From positions 1-32,045 of the forward strand of contig CAJTOV010000023.1 in NCBI GenBank assembly GCA_910577765.1: a DNA stretch of 32,045 nucleotides, read 5' to 3'. Shown piece after piece: positions 1 through 8,479 of the stretch (position 1 is the stretch's first letter; the number at the start of each line of letters is the position of its first letter). Source of the stretch: an uncultured Lachnospiraceae bacterium. GTDB taxonomy: Bacteria; Bacillota; Clostridia; Lachnospirales; Lachnospiraceae. The position numbers were made by a program, and so were the translations under genes. Under the pieces are notes generated by a model. That model did not search any database and was not told the DNA's origin. It saw only the letters and a program-made list of their open reading frames with translations.

Positions 1-7
1 CCCGATG

Positions 8-36
8 CTTCTTGTCCGGCATAGCCGGACAAGAAG
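8..36 (-). terminator. Probable transcription terminator hairpin after spo0A
   Basis: A perfect 13-bp inverted repeat (arms 8-20 and 24-36, 3-nt loop) lies about 20 nt beyond the spo0A stop codon. Position and strength fit a terminator for the spoIVB-spo0A unit. The U-tract that would prove an intrinsic terminator is not visible: on the minus strand only seven further bases remain before the window edge, and they are not T-rich. Confidence 0.5.
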
Positions 37-57
37 ATGCCCCCCGTAAACCGTAAC

Positions 58-861
58 CTACATCCGTTTGTATTCCAGACGCATCCGGTCTGTCAGCAGG
101 GCAATAAACTCGGAATTGGTGGGCTTGCCCTTGCCGTTGTTGATGGTGTAGCCGAAGATGTCGTGGATGGTATCCAGCCTGCCTCTGGTCCAGGCCACCT
201 CAATAGCATGGCGGATGGCCCGCTCCACCCGGCTGGAGGTGGTATTGTGCTTCTTGGCTATGGCCGGATACAGAACCTTGGTCACCGACACCATCAGCTC
301 ATCCTCCTGGACCGAGATGGCAATGGCATCCCGCAGATACTGATAACCTTTGATATGGGCGGGAATGCCGATCTCATGGAGAATGGCAGTCACATCATTC
401 TCCAGATTTTTCTCCATATACTCTTTCCGGTTTACATAAGGCCCGATCTTGTGAATCTCCCCGTAGGCAGACAGAGGCTCCGGCCCGAAGCAGACCCTGC
501 GGATCTTCTCCATCACCACTTCCCGTTCAAAGGGCTTCATAATATAATATTTGGCACCCAGGCTAAAGGCATCCACCGCCATATGGTCGCTGCCTGCCGC
601 CGTCACCATGATAAATGACGGCATCTTTGTCCCGCCGGAAGCCTTCTTGACTTTCTCCATTACAGAGATCCCGTCCAGCTTCGGCATGATCACATCCATC
701 AGAACCAGGTCCGGACTGGTGCCCATAATCATCTCATAGGCATCTTCCCCGTTGTCCGCCTTACCCACCACGCGAAACCCGTCTTCTTTTTCCAGCATAT
801 CATTCAACAAATTCATCATTTGTGGATTATCTTCTGCGATCGCAACATTTAATTCCGCCAT
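58..861 (-). CDS. spo0A: Spo0A, stage 0 sporulation master response regulator
   Basis: Spo0A is the phosphorylation-activated transcription factor that commits the cell to sporulation by binding 0A boxes. The 267-residue product has the same length as the B. subtilis protein. Residues 1-120 are a receiver domain with an acidic pocket (E10, D11), phospho-acceptor D56 in LVLMDVIMP, T87 and K109. Residues from about 150 to 267 are the Spo0A-specific winged-helix output domain, with the TSSRVERAIRHAIEVAW segment that includes its recognition region. The ATG follows AAGGAGG at good spacing. The gene lies just downstream of spoIVB, the standard arrangement in endospore formers. A sigma-A-like promoter and a 0A box lie in the 151-bp gap upstream, suggesting autoregulation. 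Identity is near certain. Confidence 0.98.
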   Translation of the reverse strand: MAELNVAIAEDNPQMMNLLNDMLEKEDGFRVVGKADNGEDAYEMIMGTSPDLVLMDVIMPKLDGISVMEKVKKASGGTKMPSFIMVTAAGSDHMAVDAFSLGAKYYIMKPFEREVVMEKIRRVCFGPEPLSAYGEIHKIGPYVNRKEYMEKNLENDVTAILHEIGIPAHIKGYQYLRDAIAISVQEDELMVSVTKVLYPAIAKKHNTTSSRVERAIRHAIEVAWTRGRLDTIHDIFGYTINNGKGKPTNSEFIALLTDRMRLEYKRM

Positions 862-897
862 TTTCCAATTCCTCCTTTTTTTCGTGTTGTAAATTGT

Positions 898-927
898 ATT
901 ATAGTCTCTTCATTTGTCTGTTGGCAA
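898..927 (-). promoter_or_regulatory. Sigma-A-type promoter of spo0A
   Basis: On the minus strand TTGCCA (922-927) and TATAAT (898-903) are separated by 18 bp, placing a start site near 891, about 30 nt before the spo0A ATG. The -10 is a perfect consensus match. A GAAT lies nearby but has no convincing sigma-H -35 at the right distance, so I do not claim a sigma-H promoter. Confidence 0.6.
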
Positions 928-945
928 TGAGATTCAACCGCAAGT

Positions 946-952
946 TTCGACA
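946..952 (-). promoter_or_regulatory. 0A box (Spo0A binding site)
   Basis: The minus strand reads TGTCGAA, an exact match to the 0A-box core. It is centred about 19 bp upstream of the -35 of the spo0A promoter, in the spoIVB-spo0A gap. In Bacilli and Clostridia, Spo0A~P binds such boxes upstream of spo0A to amplify its own expression. The role here is inferred from the match and its position. Confidence 0.6.
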
Positions 953-1012
953 TTATATTTAACGCGCAGAAATCGGAAATGTAACGGAAACTATAAAAAT
1001 TTTTCAATTTTT

Positions 1013-2311
1013 TTACTGCCCGGCTTCCTCCAGCATGGTCTCCATGAAGATCCCGTATCCCCGGGTAGGATCATTGACAAACACATGGGTCACTGCCCCT
1101 ACCAGCTTGCCGTCCTGGATGACCGGACTGCCGCTCATCCCCTGCACGATCCCCCCAGTCAGCCCCAGAAGCTCCGGGTCCACCACCCGGATCACCAGGC
1201 TCTTGCTTTTCTGCATAGGATTATAGTCTACCCGCTGGATCTCGATCTCATAGTCCCGCACCTGGCCGGATACGGTGCTGCGCAGCCAGGCCCGGCCCTT
1301 TTTTACATCCTGCCGGTAACCGATTTCCAGCGGGTCCCCGGAAATACTCTTGCGCAGCTTGTCATCGGCCTTTCCGAAGATTCCCTGCTCCGTATTGGAC
1401 TCCACGGTTCCTACCCGGGTTCCCGGTCCGTAGTAGATGACCCCGGCCATGACTCCCGGACTGCCGGAGCTTCCCTTGTCAATGCCCAGAATCTCCGTCT
1501 CATACAATGCCCCCTGCTCAATCTCCACCACATCCCCGGTGTCACTGTCACTGATGCCGTGACCCAGGGCGCCGAAATTCCCGTTGGCATCCAGATACGT
1601 CAGGGTGCCGATGCCCTGGGTATCGTCCCGGACCCAGGCACCCAGCTTGTAGCTTCCGTCCAGAGTCCGCACCGGACTCATCCGCACCTGGCGCACTTCC
1701 CCGCCCCGGCGGACCGTCAGAACCGCTTCATTTGCCCCATTGTGATTCAGATAAGTAACCAGAGCCTCCTTGTCCCACAAAGGCTCCCCGTTGATGGCCT
1801 CAATATAGTCGCCGGATTCCAGCATGCCAAAGGCAGGCTCCGCCTCCTGGCCGTTCTCCTGGACGATCCGCCCGGTGCCAATGACCATGACTCCCCTGGA
1901 TTTCAGATAAATGCCAACCGGCGTTCCGCAGGGAATGGCATACCGGCACTGCTCCACATTGACCTGGATCTCCTTTAACTTGATCCTGCCAAACAGCTTC
2001 AGATTGAGGCGGTAGCTTCCCTCATTTTCCGCATACAGGGAAAACGGCTCATCCATCCGGAGCCGGATTTCCCCGGAAGGAATGTTGGACTGGTTACTTA
2101 AGACCACCTCCTCACTTTCACTAAGCAGGGTTACGTCAAAAGGGAGGGCAAAACGGAATTCCTCTTGTTCCCGGACCACCACATTGAGCCGGCCAGGAAT
2201 CTGCCGCTCCACCACATACCACCCGGACCCTGCTGCCGCCACCAGCATGGTCCACAACGACCACATCAGAAAACGCCGGAATCCCCGCCGCTTCGTACCT
2301 CGCTCCCGCAT
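1013..2311 (-). CDS. spoIVB: SpoIVB, sporulation signalling serine peptidase (family S55)
   Basis: SpoIVB is made in the forespore and secreted into the intermembrane space, where it cleaves SpoIVFA to trigger pro-sigma-K processing. The 432-residue protein starts with a basic stretch and one membrane segment (about 14-30). A PDZ domain follows around 125-215 (the SGDYIEAING loop is visible), then the S55 peptidase domain. Catalytic residues match the known triad: H251 in GALGHG, D378, and S393 in GMSGSP, with the same 15-residue D-to-S spacing as B. subtilis. The frame is open 55 codons further upstream, but only the ATG at 2311 has AGGAGG at 8-nt spacing, and the resulting size fits the family (about 425). 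It is the first gene of a spoIVB-spo0A pair; an AT-rich tail without a GC hairpin separates the two, so readthrough into spo0A is possible. Confidence 0.95.
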   Translation of the reverse strand: MRERGTKRRGFRRFLMWSLWTMLVAAAGSGWYVVERQIPGRLNVVVREQEEFRFALPFDVTLLSESEEVVLSNQSNIPSGEIRLRMDEPFSLYAENEGSYRLNLKLFGRIKLKEIQVNVEQCRYAIPCGTPVGIYLKSRGVMVIGTGRIVQENGQEAEPAFGMLESGDYIEAINGEPLWDKEALVTYLNHNGANEAVLTVRRGGEVRQVRMSPVRTLDGSYKLGAWVRDDTQGIGTLTYLDANGNFGALGHGISDSDTGDVVEIEQGALYETEILGIDKGSSGSPGVMAGVIYYGPGTRVGTVESNTEQGIFGKADDKLRKSISGDPLEIGYRQDVKKGRAWLRSTVSGQVRDYEIEIQRVDYNPMQKSKSLVIRVVDPELLGLTGGIVQGMSGSPVIQDGKLVGAVTHVFVNDPTRGYGIFMETMLEEAGQ

Positions 2312-2503
2312 CGCACATACCTCCTCATTGATAAAATATACAGCCGCAAAAGACCAGCCTGTCAGAACCAGACCGTCCCGGTACCTGCCTGGACTGTCAC
2401 AGCCAGGCCATACCGGCATCCTCCGGCGGTCCGCCGGCCCTTCACCATATTTCAGAACCATGAAACGCGCCGCCATGGCATTTCTGGTATCCTGGACAAC
2501 AAG

Positions 2504-2532
2504 AAAAAGGAGCCTGATTTCAGCTCCCTTTT
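2504..2532 (-). terminator. Intrinsic terminator after recN
   Basis: On the minus strand AAAAGGGAGC and GCTCCTTTTT form a 10-bp stem (one G-U pair) around a 9-nt loop, running into a T-rich tract. It sits about 60 nt past the recN stop and would end the nusB-to-recN transcript before spoIVB. The remaining sequence between 2312 and 2590 shows no gene, and I could not assign a convincing forespore sigma promoter for spoIVB. Confidence 0.75.
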
Positions 2533-2590
2533 AGTATGTGGCAATATGAAAAATTCACTCTGTAAACTTTTGTAATATTATAGCAGCAGG

Positions 2591-4249
2591 TCAGACGGAT
2601 TTCCTTGCGGCCAGCTTCTTCATCTCCCGGGCATTCTCCCGCACCGCGTCGGTGATCCGGGCTCCGCCCAGCAGTCTGGCCAGCTCCTCCACCATCTGCT
2701 CTTCATCCAGGGCATGGATGCGGGTGACGGTTTTGCCCTTGTCCACGGACTTGGCGATCTCGTAGTGGCAGTCTGCCATGGCAGCGATCTGGGGCAGATG
2801 GGTGATGCAGATCACCTGATGGTTTCTGGAAATAATGGACAGCTTCTCCGATACCTTCTGGGCCGTGCGGCCGCTGATCCCTGTGTCGATCTCGTCGAAA
2901 ATCAGGGAAGGAATCTCGTCGCTGTCTGCCAGAACCGTCTTGATGGCCAGCATGATTCTGGACAGCTCTCCTCCGGAAGCCACCTGGCCCAAAGGACGTA
3001 CCGGCTCCCCCGGATTGGTGGAAATGGCAAACTCCGCCTCATCATATCCGGACGCCGTGTAATGGTCCAGCCGGCCAAACTCCATGGTAAATTCCACATC
3101 CAGGAAATTCAGGTCCAAAAGGCCTTCCCGTATCCGCTGGGCCAGGGCCAGGGCCGCCTCCTTCCGGATTTTGGAAAGCTGCCTGCACTGCCGCTCCAGC
3201 TGCCCGCTGACCTTCTTATAGTCTTCCTCCAGCTTGTTCCGGTATTCGTCAAAATGCTCCAGCTGTTCCAGCCTGGCACGTTTCTCCTCCAGAACCTTCT
3301 GGATCTTTTCCACGGTGCTGCCGTACTTTGACTGGATGGTGTGAATCCGGTCCAGACGCTCTTCGGTCTGCCGCAAATGTTCCTCATCAAAGGTCACGTT
3401 TTCCAGATAACCGCTGATGGCATGGTGCACATCGTCCAGAATGGACTCTGCGTCATAAAGCTGGTCCTGGATTCTGCCGATCTCCGCGTCCAGTCCTGCC
3501 ACCTCGCCGATCCGCTGGAGGGCCCTGCTGATTCCGTCGGTCTCCACTGCCTGGTAGGCCAGGGACAGACTCTCCAGAATCTTCTGCCCGTTCACATATT
3601 TCCGGTATTCCTCCGTAAGGGCTTCCTCCTCCCCTGGCTGCACCTGGGCCTCCTCGATCTCCGCCACCTCAAACTGCAAAAAATCCACCTCCCGGCGGCG
3701 GCCTTCCTCATCGGTTCCGGCCTCCTCCAGGGCCTTTTCCAGGGACCTGTATTCCCTGTACAGCTTTCCCACCTTCTCCTTCACCGGTTCGGTCCGGGAC
3801 CTGGCGTAAAGATCCAGAATCTCCAGATGTCTGGAGGCATGAAGCAGGGACTGGTGCTCATGCTGCCCGTGGATATCGATCAGGAGACTGGTAACCTGCC
3901 GCAGCTTTGTGACGGTCACGGTCTCGTCATTGATCTTGCTGACACTGCGGGCCGGCATGATCTTTCTGGTGATCACCAGTATCCCGTCCTCCTCCACCGT
4001 CACATCCAGCGCCTTAAGCTTTTCCCGCTTTTCCTCATCCACCCCAAAGACCAGCTCCACCCAGGCATACTCGGCTCCGCTGCGGATAATATCCCTGGGC
4101 GCCTTCTGCCCCAGTGCCAGATTCACGGAACCGATGATAATCGACTTGCCGGCTCCGGTCTCGCCGGTCAGAATATTAAGCCCGTCCCCAAGCTCCACAT
4201 CCGCCTGCTCGATGAGAGCCAGATTCTTCACATGTAATTCCAGCAGCAT
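2591..4249 (-). CDS. recN: RecN, SMC-like DNA repair ATPase
   Basis: RecN acts early in double-strand-break repair, binding DNA ends and helping RecA-dependent recombination. The 552-residue protein (B. subtilis about 576) has a split ABC-type ATPase: Walker A GETGAGKS at 29-36, ABC signature VASGGELSR from 423, and Walker B SLIFDE at 448-453 followed by DTGISGRTA. Between them lies a long charged, heptad-rich middle region (roughly 150-360) typical of the RecN coiled-coil arms. The ATG has AGGAGG six bases upstream and lies 11 nt after the argR stop. argR-recN adjacency is conserved in Firmicutes. It is the last gene of the nusB transcript, followed by an intrinsic terminator. Confidence 0.97.
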   Translation of the reverse strand: MLLELHVKNLALIEQADVELGDGLNILTGETGAGKSIIIGSVNLALGQKAPRDIIRSGAEYAWVELVFGVDEEKREKLKALDVTVEEDGILVITRKIMPARSVSKINDETVTVTKLRQVTSLLIDIHGQHEHQSLLHASRHLEILDLYARSRTEPVKEKVGKLYREYRSLEKALEEAGTDEEGRRREVDFLQFEVAEIEEAQVQPGEEEALTEEYRKYVNGQKILESLSLAYQAVETDGISRALQRIGEVAGLDAEIGRIQDQLYDAESILDDVHHAISGYLENVTFDEEHLRQTEERLDRIHTIQSKYGSTVEKIQKVLEEKRARLEQLEHFDEYRNKLEEDYKKVSGQLERQCRQLSKIRKEAALALAQRIREGLLDLNFLDVEFTMEFGRLDHYTASGYDEAEFAISTNPGEPVRPLGQVASGGELSRIMLAIKTVLADSDEIPSLIFDEIDTGISGRTAQKVSEKLSIISRNHQVICITHLPQIAAMADCHYEIAKSVDKGKTVTRIHALDEEQMVEELARLLGGARITDAVRENAREMKKLAARKSV

Positions 4250-4260
4250 AAAGTTCCTCC

Positions 4261-4713
4261 TTACCCTTCCGCCACGATCTTGCGGATCTTGTCCATAACC
4301 AGAATGGTGTCATCCACACTCCGTACCGCGCACAAAATGGTGTCGTCCCCGGCAATACAGCCTACGATCTCATGAAAATGGATGGCGTCCAGAGCCGCTG
4401 CCACTGCCATGGCCATGCCGGACACGGTCTTGATCACCAGGATATTCTGTGCCATATCCATGGACGCATACCCGTCTTTGAGAATCCGGATATATTTGTC
4501 ACTGAACGTCTCCTGGTTCTGCATGACTATGTAACGCTGCTTTCCGTTTTCCCCCTGGATCTTGGTCAGCTTCAGCTCCCGGATATCCCTGGATACGGTG
4601 GCCTGGGTGACCCGGAAACCGGCCTTTTTGAGACGGTCTGCCAGTTCCTCCTGGGTCTCAATTTCGTATTTGCCAATCAGTTCGACGATCTTGCTGTGAC
4701 GTTCCAGTTTCAT
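4261..4713 (-). CDS. argR: ArgR/AhrC arginine-responsive repressor
   Basis: ArgR binds arginine as a hexamer and regulates arginine biosynthesis and catabolism. The 150-residue protein has the canonical length and two domains: an N-terminal winged helix (1-70) with recognition segment TQATVSRDI (36-44), and a C-terminal oligomerisation/arginine-binding domain with GCIAGDDTI (118-126), where the paired aspartates contact the arginine guanidinium. The start has AAGGAG at 8-nt spacing. It is 13 nt downstream of nadK and 11 nt upstream of recN, so it is co-transcribed with both. No arginine genes are in the window, so its targets lie elsewhere. Confidence 0.96.
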   Translation of the reverse strand: MKLERHSKIVELIGKYEIETQEELADRLKKAGFRVTQATVSRDIRELKLTKIQGENGKQRYIVMQNQETFSDKYIRILKDGYASMDMAQNILVIKTVSGMAMAVAAALDAIHFHEIVGCIAGDDTILCAVRSVDDTILVMDKIRKIVAEG

Positions 4714-4726
4714 AATTGGTTCTCCT

Positions 4727-5581
4727 TTAGATGGGATTCATCTTTGACCTCAGATTCTCCAGGAATGAGACATCTCTCAGCTGGATGAGTGTCGTATAGC
4801 TTTGGGATTCCCGGATCTCCAGACTTTCCCCGGTCCCAAGATTTAAGGCCAGGTCCCCGTCAAAGACTGCCATCTGTCCCTCTCCCCCGGCCTGGCTGGG
4901 CTTTATGGTCACCACGTCCTGGTTGGACAGAATAATGCTCCTGGCATACAGGGAATGGGAGCAGATGGGGGTCAGGGCCATGAGTCTGGCTGCCGGGGTG
5001 ACAATCGGCCCCCCGGCCGAAAGGTTGTAAGCCGTGGAGCCGGTGGGGGTGGCCAGGATCATCCCGTCGGCCGCATACTGGTTTAGGAATATTCCGTTGA
5101 CATACAGGTCAAACCGCAGGGGATGCAGCACATCCCGCCTGGTCAGCACGATCTCGTTAAGGGCAATGCCCTTCTTCTCCCCATCAACTCCCCGGACGGT
5201 TCCTTCCACCATCATCCGCCGCTCCAGACGGAAACGGTCCTCCAGCATGGCATCCAGCATGGACAGAATGTCCTCCCCCCGGGCGATCTGGGTCAGATAC
5301 CCCATGGTTCCCATGTTGATTCCGATCATGGGAATCCTCCGCTCCACCAGGTCCCTGGCCGCCTGGATCAGGGTTCCGTCCCCGCCCAGGGTGATCACGC
5401 ACTGGGTGCTGTCCGGAATATCGGACGGGTCCGTGTAGCCGTGCCCCCTGCCTCCCGGCTCCCTTTGCTGGGGGCTTCCCTGGCAGGTGGCTCCCTTTGC
5501 CCGCAGATAATCCCCGATCTGCCGGGCCAGGCCCTCCGCCCCCTGCTTGGTGGGATTGGCAATCAGATAAAAATGTTTCAT
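4727..5581 (-). CDS. nadK: NAD kinase
   Basis: NadK phosphorylates NAD to NADP in the cytoplasm. The 284-residue protein has the diagnostic GGDGT motif (66-70), the following GINMGTMGYL segment, the substrate loop ALNEIVLTR, and the ATPTGSTAYNLSAGGP motif. Residues about 30-60, just before GGDGT, are a Gly/Pro/Arg-rich stretch with low predicted order, longer than the linker in compact bacterial NAD kinases. The ATG at 5581 is preferred over an adjacent upstream GTG (5584) because the GGAG lies at better spacing. nadK sits between tlyA and argR; that order is common in Clostridia but, from memory, not in B. subtilis. Confidence 0.96.
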   Translation of the reverse strand: MKHFYLIANPTKQGAEGLARQIGDYLRAKGATCQGSPQQREPGGRGHGYTDPSDIPDSTQCVITLGGDGTLIQAARDLVERRIPMIGINMGTMGYLTQIARGEDILSMLDAMLEDRFRLERRMMVEGTVRGVDGEKKGIALNEIVLTRRDVLHPLRFDLYVNGIFLNQYAADGMILATPTGSTAYNLSAGGPIVTPAARLMALTPICSHSLYARSIILSNQDVVTIKPSQAGGEGQMAVFDGDLALNLGTGESLEIRESQSYTTLIQLRDVSFLENLRSKMNPI

Positions 5582-5598
5582 CACTGTCTCCTACTTGT

Positions 5599-6411
5599 TC
5601 AGGAACGCTCCAGGGTCCTGTGGGCTTCCTCCACCACCTTTTCCGGTTCCGGACAGCCGGGAATCCCCGGTTCCCCCTCCGGCCGGTTCTCCAGATACAG
5701 CAGATATTCTATATTGCCCTCCGGCCCCCGGATGGGAGAATAATCCAGATTCAGAACCCGGAACCCTGCCTCCGCCGCAAAGCCGGTGACGGCCCGGATC
5801 ACTTCCAGATGGGTGCCCCGGTCCCGGACCACCCCTTTCTTGCCCACCTTTTCCCGTCCCGCCTCAAACTGGGGCTTGATCAGGCACACCAGACGGGCAT
5901 CCTCCTTCAGAAGCCCCTTTACCGGCCCCAGAACCTTGGACAAGGAGATAAAGGACACGTCAATGGACACAAAGGACACCGGCTCCGGAACCTGCTGCCG
6001 GGTCACATAGCGGATGTTGGTCTTCTCCATACAGATCACCCGCTCATCCTTGCGCAGCTTCCAGTCCAGCTGGCCGTGGCCCACGTCTACCGCATAGACC
6101 CGAACCGCACCGTTCTGGAGCATACAGTCGGTAAATCCTCCTGTGGAAGCTCCCACATCCATACAGACCTTACCCTCCAGCTCCACCCCGAACACATCCA
6201 CCGCCTTCTCCAGCTTCAGACCGCCCCGGCTCACATATTTCAATGCGGTCCCCCGCACCTGAATATCAGCCGTATCCGGGAACATGGCCCCGGCCTTGTC
6301 CTCCTTCTGGCCGTCCACGTACACGATTCCGGACATGATCACGGCCTTGGCCTTTTCCCGGGAAGCCGCATGGCCCCGGTTCACCAGAAGTATATCCAGT
6401 CGTTCTTTCAT
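5599..6411 (-). CDS. tlyA: TlyA-family rRNA 2'-O-methyltransferase (YqxC type)
   Basis: TlyA-family proteins methylate ribose in 16S/23S rRNA; older annotation calls them hemolysins. The 270-residue protein has an N-terminal S4 RNA-binding domain (1-60) joined to an FtsJ-like Rossmann methyltransferase. The SAM loop is DVGASTGGFTD (85-95). K66, D151 (SIDVSF) and K179 (LIKPQFE) lie where the catalytic lysine/aspartate residues of the family are expected. It fits the conserved dxs-tlyA-(nadK)-argR order, 7 nt after dxs and 14 nt before nadK. Ribosome methylation is the safer reading; hemolytic activity is not implied. Confidence 0.93.
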   Translation of the reverse strand: MKERLDILLVNRGHAASREKAKAVIMSGIVYVDGQKEDKAGAMFPDTADIQVRGTALKYVSRGGLKLEKAVDVFGVELEGKVCMDVGASTGGFTDCMLQNGAVRVYAVDVGHGQLDWKLRKDERVICMEKTNIRYVTRQQVPEPVSFVSIDVSFISLSKVLGPVKGLLKEDARLVCLIKPQFEAGREKVGKKGVVRDRGTHLEVIRAVTGFAAEAGFRVLNLDYSPIRGPEGNIEYLLYLENRPEGEPGIPGCPEPEKVVEEAHRTLERS

Positions 6412-6418
6412 CCTTCCC

Positions 6419-8320
6419 TCATCCTTCCCGTTCCCTTACTGCCGCCCTGTCTGCCCCTGTTTCCAGGACCTTCCTGATCCTGCGGATCACCGAATCGCTG
6501 TCGATTCCCAGACTCTCCCGCAGCAAAGACACATTGCCGTGCTCCACATAGGCGTCCGGTAGGGCGATATTTAACACACGGGTCCCAGGATAATGCTCAT
6601 GGATGTAAGCCGTCACCTCCTGGCCATAGCCGCCCCGCAGCACATTCTCCTCCAGGGTCACCACCAGCCTGTGTCCGGCTGCCAGCTTCTCCACCAGCCC
6701 AAAGTCCACCGGCTTGATAAACCGGCCATTGGCCAGGGTACAGCAGATTCCTTCTTCCAGAAGCTTCTCCCGCACGTGCTGGGCCGTACTGACCATGCTG
6801 CCTACAGCCAGAAGGGCCACGTCCTGCCCTTCATACAGCAGCTCCCCCTTTCCATACTCCACCGGTGCCTGGAACTCTTTCAGTCCCCGGTAGGCCTGGC
6901 CCCTGGGATAACGGACTGCCACCGGCCCCTGGCCGTAGCGGACCGCGAATTCCAGTTCTGCCCGCAGCTCCCACAGATTCTTGGGTGCCAGCACCGTCAT
7001 GCCGGGAATGGCAGACAGATAGGACAGATCAAAGATCCCCTGGTGGGTCTCCCCGTCGCTTCCCACCAGACCTGCCCGGTCAATGGCGAACACCACCGGC
7101 AGTCCCTGGATGCACACGTCATGGAGAATCTGGTCAAAGCCTCTCTGGAGAAAGGAGGAATATACCGCAACCACCGGTTTCAGTCCCGCAGCCGCCATGC
7201 CGGCCGCTGAAGTCACCCCGTGCTGCTCCGCAATACCCACATCAAAGAACCGGTCAGGAAACCGCTTTGAAAATGCCTTCAGTCCGGTGCCGTCAGGCAT
7301 GGCCGCCGTAATGGCCACCACACTGGGGTCCTCCTGGGCAATCCGGCACAGCTCCCTGGAAAATACATCCGTGTACGAGGGATACACCTTCTCCTTCAGG
7401 GGCTTTCCGGTGGCAATGTCAAAAGGCTCCACCCCATGGAACCGGGACGGGTGCTTTTCCGCCGGGCTGTAGCCCCGGCCCTTCTGGGTCAGCACATGGA
7501 CCAGGACCGCATGGTCCAGCTTCCTGGCCTCCCGGAATACCTTGGCCAGGGCACGGATGTCGTGTCCGTCTACCGGTCCCAGGTAGGTGATGCCCATATT
7601 CTCAAAGAGCATGCCGGGGATAATCAGCTGCTTGATGCTGTTCTTGGTACGGCTGATCTTGTCCACCAGCCCGGTTCCGATCACCGGAATCCGGGACAAG
7701 GTGCCGGATACCTGCTTTTTCAGTTCATTGTAGCCCTGGCCGGAACGGATTCCGTTAAGATACCGGGACATGCCTCCGACATTTTCGGAAATGGACATGT
7801 TGTTGTCATTCAGTACAATGATAAAATTATTCTTCAGACGGGCCGCGTTGTTAAGGGCCTCATAGGCCATGCCGCCGGTCAGGGCGCCGTCCCCGATTAC
7901 CGACACCACGGAATAGTCCTCCCCCTTAAGGTCCCGCCCCTGGGCCATGCCCAGGCCTGCGGAAATGGAGGTGGAGCTGTGACCTGTGTCAAAACTGTCA
8001 TAAGGGCTTTCCTTGCGCTTGGGGAAGCCGCTGATGCCTCCGTACTGGCGCAGCTCGTCAAACATCTCCCGGCGGCCGCTTAAGATCTTGTGGGTGTAGG
8101 ACTGGTGCCCCACATCCCAGATCACCTTGTCCTCCGGCAGCCGGAAAGCCAGATAGAGGGCAATGGTCAGCTCCACCACCCCCAGGTTGGATGCCAGATG
8201 TCCCCCGGTCACACTGATCTTCTGGATCAGAAACCGGCGGATCTCCTCGGCCAGCTGGTCCAGCTCATCATAATTCAGTCCCCGCACATCCTCTGAACCC
8301 TGTATTTTCTCTAATAACAT
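6419..8320 (-). CDS. dxs: 1-deoxy-D-xylulose-5-phosphate synthase
   Basis: Dxs condenses pyruvate and glyceraldehyde-3-phosphate in a thiamine-diphosphate-dependent reaction that opens the MEP isoprenoid pathway. The 633-residue protein has family length. Visible features are H41 in GGHLASNLG, the ThDP/Mg motif beginning GDGALTGG (143-150) and ending in NDNNMSI, the DGHD loop, and E365 in VGIAEQH of the pyrimidine domain. The frame is open a further 52 codons upstream, to an ATG at 8476 without a ribosome binding site; the ATG at 8320 has AGAGGAA at 7 nt and matches where homologues begin. It is downstream of ispA, so two isoprenoid genes share this operon. The 159-nt ispA-dxs gap holds only a small CCTGGT/ACCAGG hairpin (8412-8431). 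Confidence 0.96.
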   Translation of the reverse strand: MLLEKIQGSEDVRGLNYDELDQLAEEIRRFLIQKISVTGGHLASNLGVVELTIALYLAFRLPEDKVIWDVGHQSYTHKILSGRREMFDELRQYGGISGFPKRKESPYDSFDTGHSSTSISAGLGMAQGRDLKGEDYSVVSVIGDGALTGGMAYEALNNAARLKNNFIIVLNDNNMSISENVGGMSRYLNGIRSGQGYNELKKQVSGTLSRIPVIGTGLVDKISRTKNSIKQLIIPGMLFENMGITYLGPVDGHDIRALAKVFREARKLDHAVLVHVLTQKGRGYSPAEKHPSRFHGVEPFDIATGKPLKEKVYPSYTDVFSRELCRIAQEDPSVVAITAAMPDGTGLKAFSKRFPDRFFDVGIAEQHGVTSAAGMAAAGLKPVVAVYSSFLQRGFDQILHDVCIQGLPVVFAIDRAGLVGSDGETHQGIFDLSYLSAIPGMTVLAPKNLWELRAELEFAVRYGQGPVAVRYPRGQAYRGLKEFQAPVEYGKGELLYEGQDVALLAVGSMVSTAQHVREKLLEEGICCTLANGRFIKPVDFGLVEKLAAGHRLVVTLEENVLRGGYGQEVTAYIHEHYPGTRVLNIALPDAYVEHGNVSLLRESLGIDSDSVIRRIRKVLETGADRAAVREREG

Positions 8321-8479
8321 TGCGCTGTTCCTCTGTTTCCGGCAATCCCAAAGCTTCCACGTCCCCGGCTTTCTGTCCTCCGGAAGCACCGGACACGTTC
8401 CCATTGGGCCCTGGTACATCGTTGCACCAGGATGCTTGCGGAGGGCAGGAAGATGCCCCTTCCCGATGATTGCCATATT

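Noticed and set aside
914..1978. Open frame on plus opposite spoIVB
   Set aside because: Antisense shadow; spoIVB has its full S55 triad and a good ribosome binding site.
8321..8476. N-terminal extension of dxs to an ATG at 8476
   Set aside because: No ribosome binding site, sequence unlike any Dxs N-terminus, and the ATG at 8320 fits both spacing and family length.
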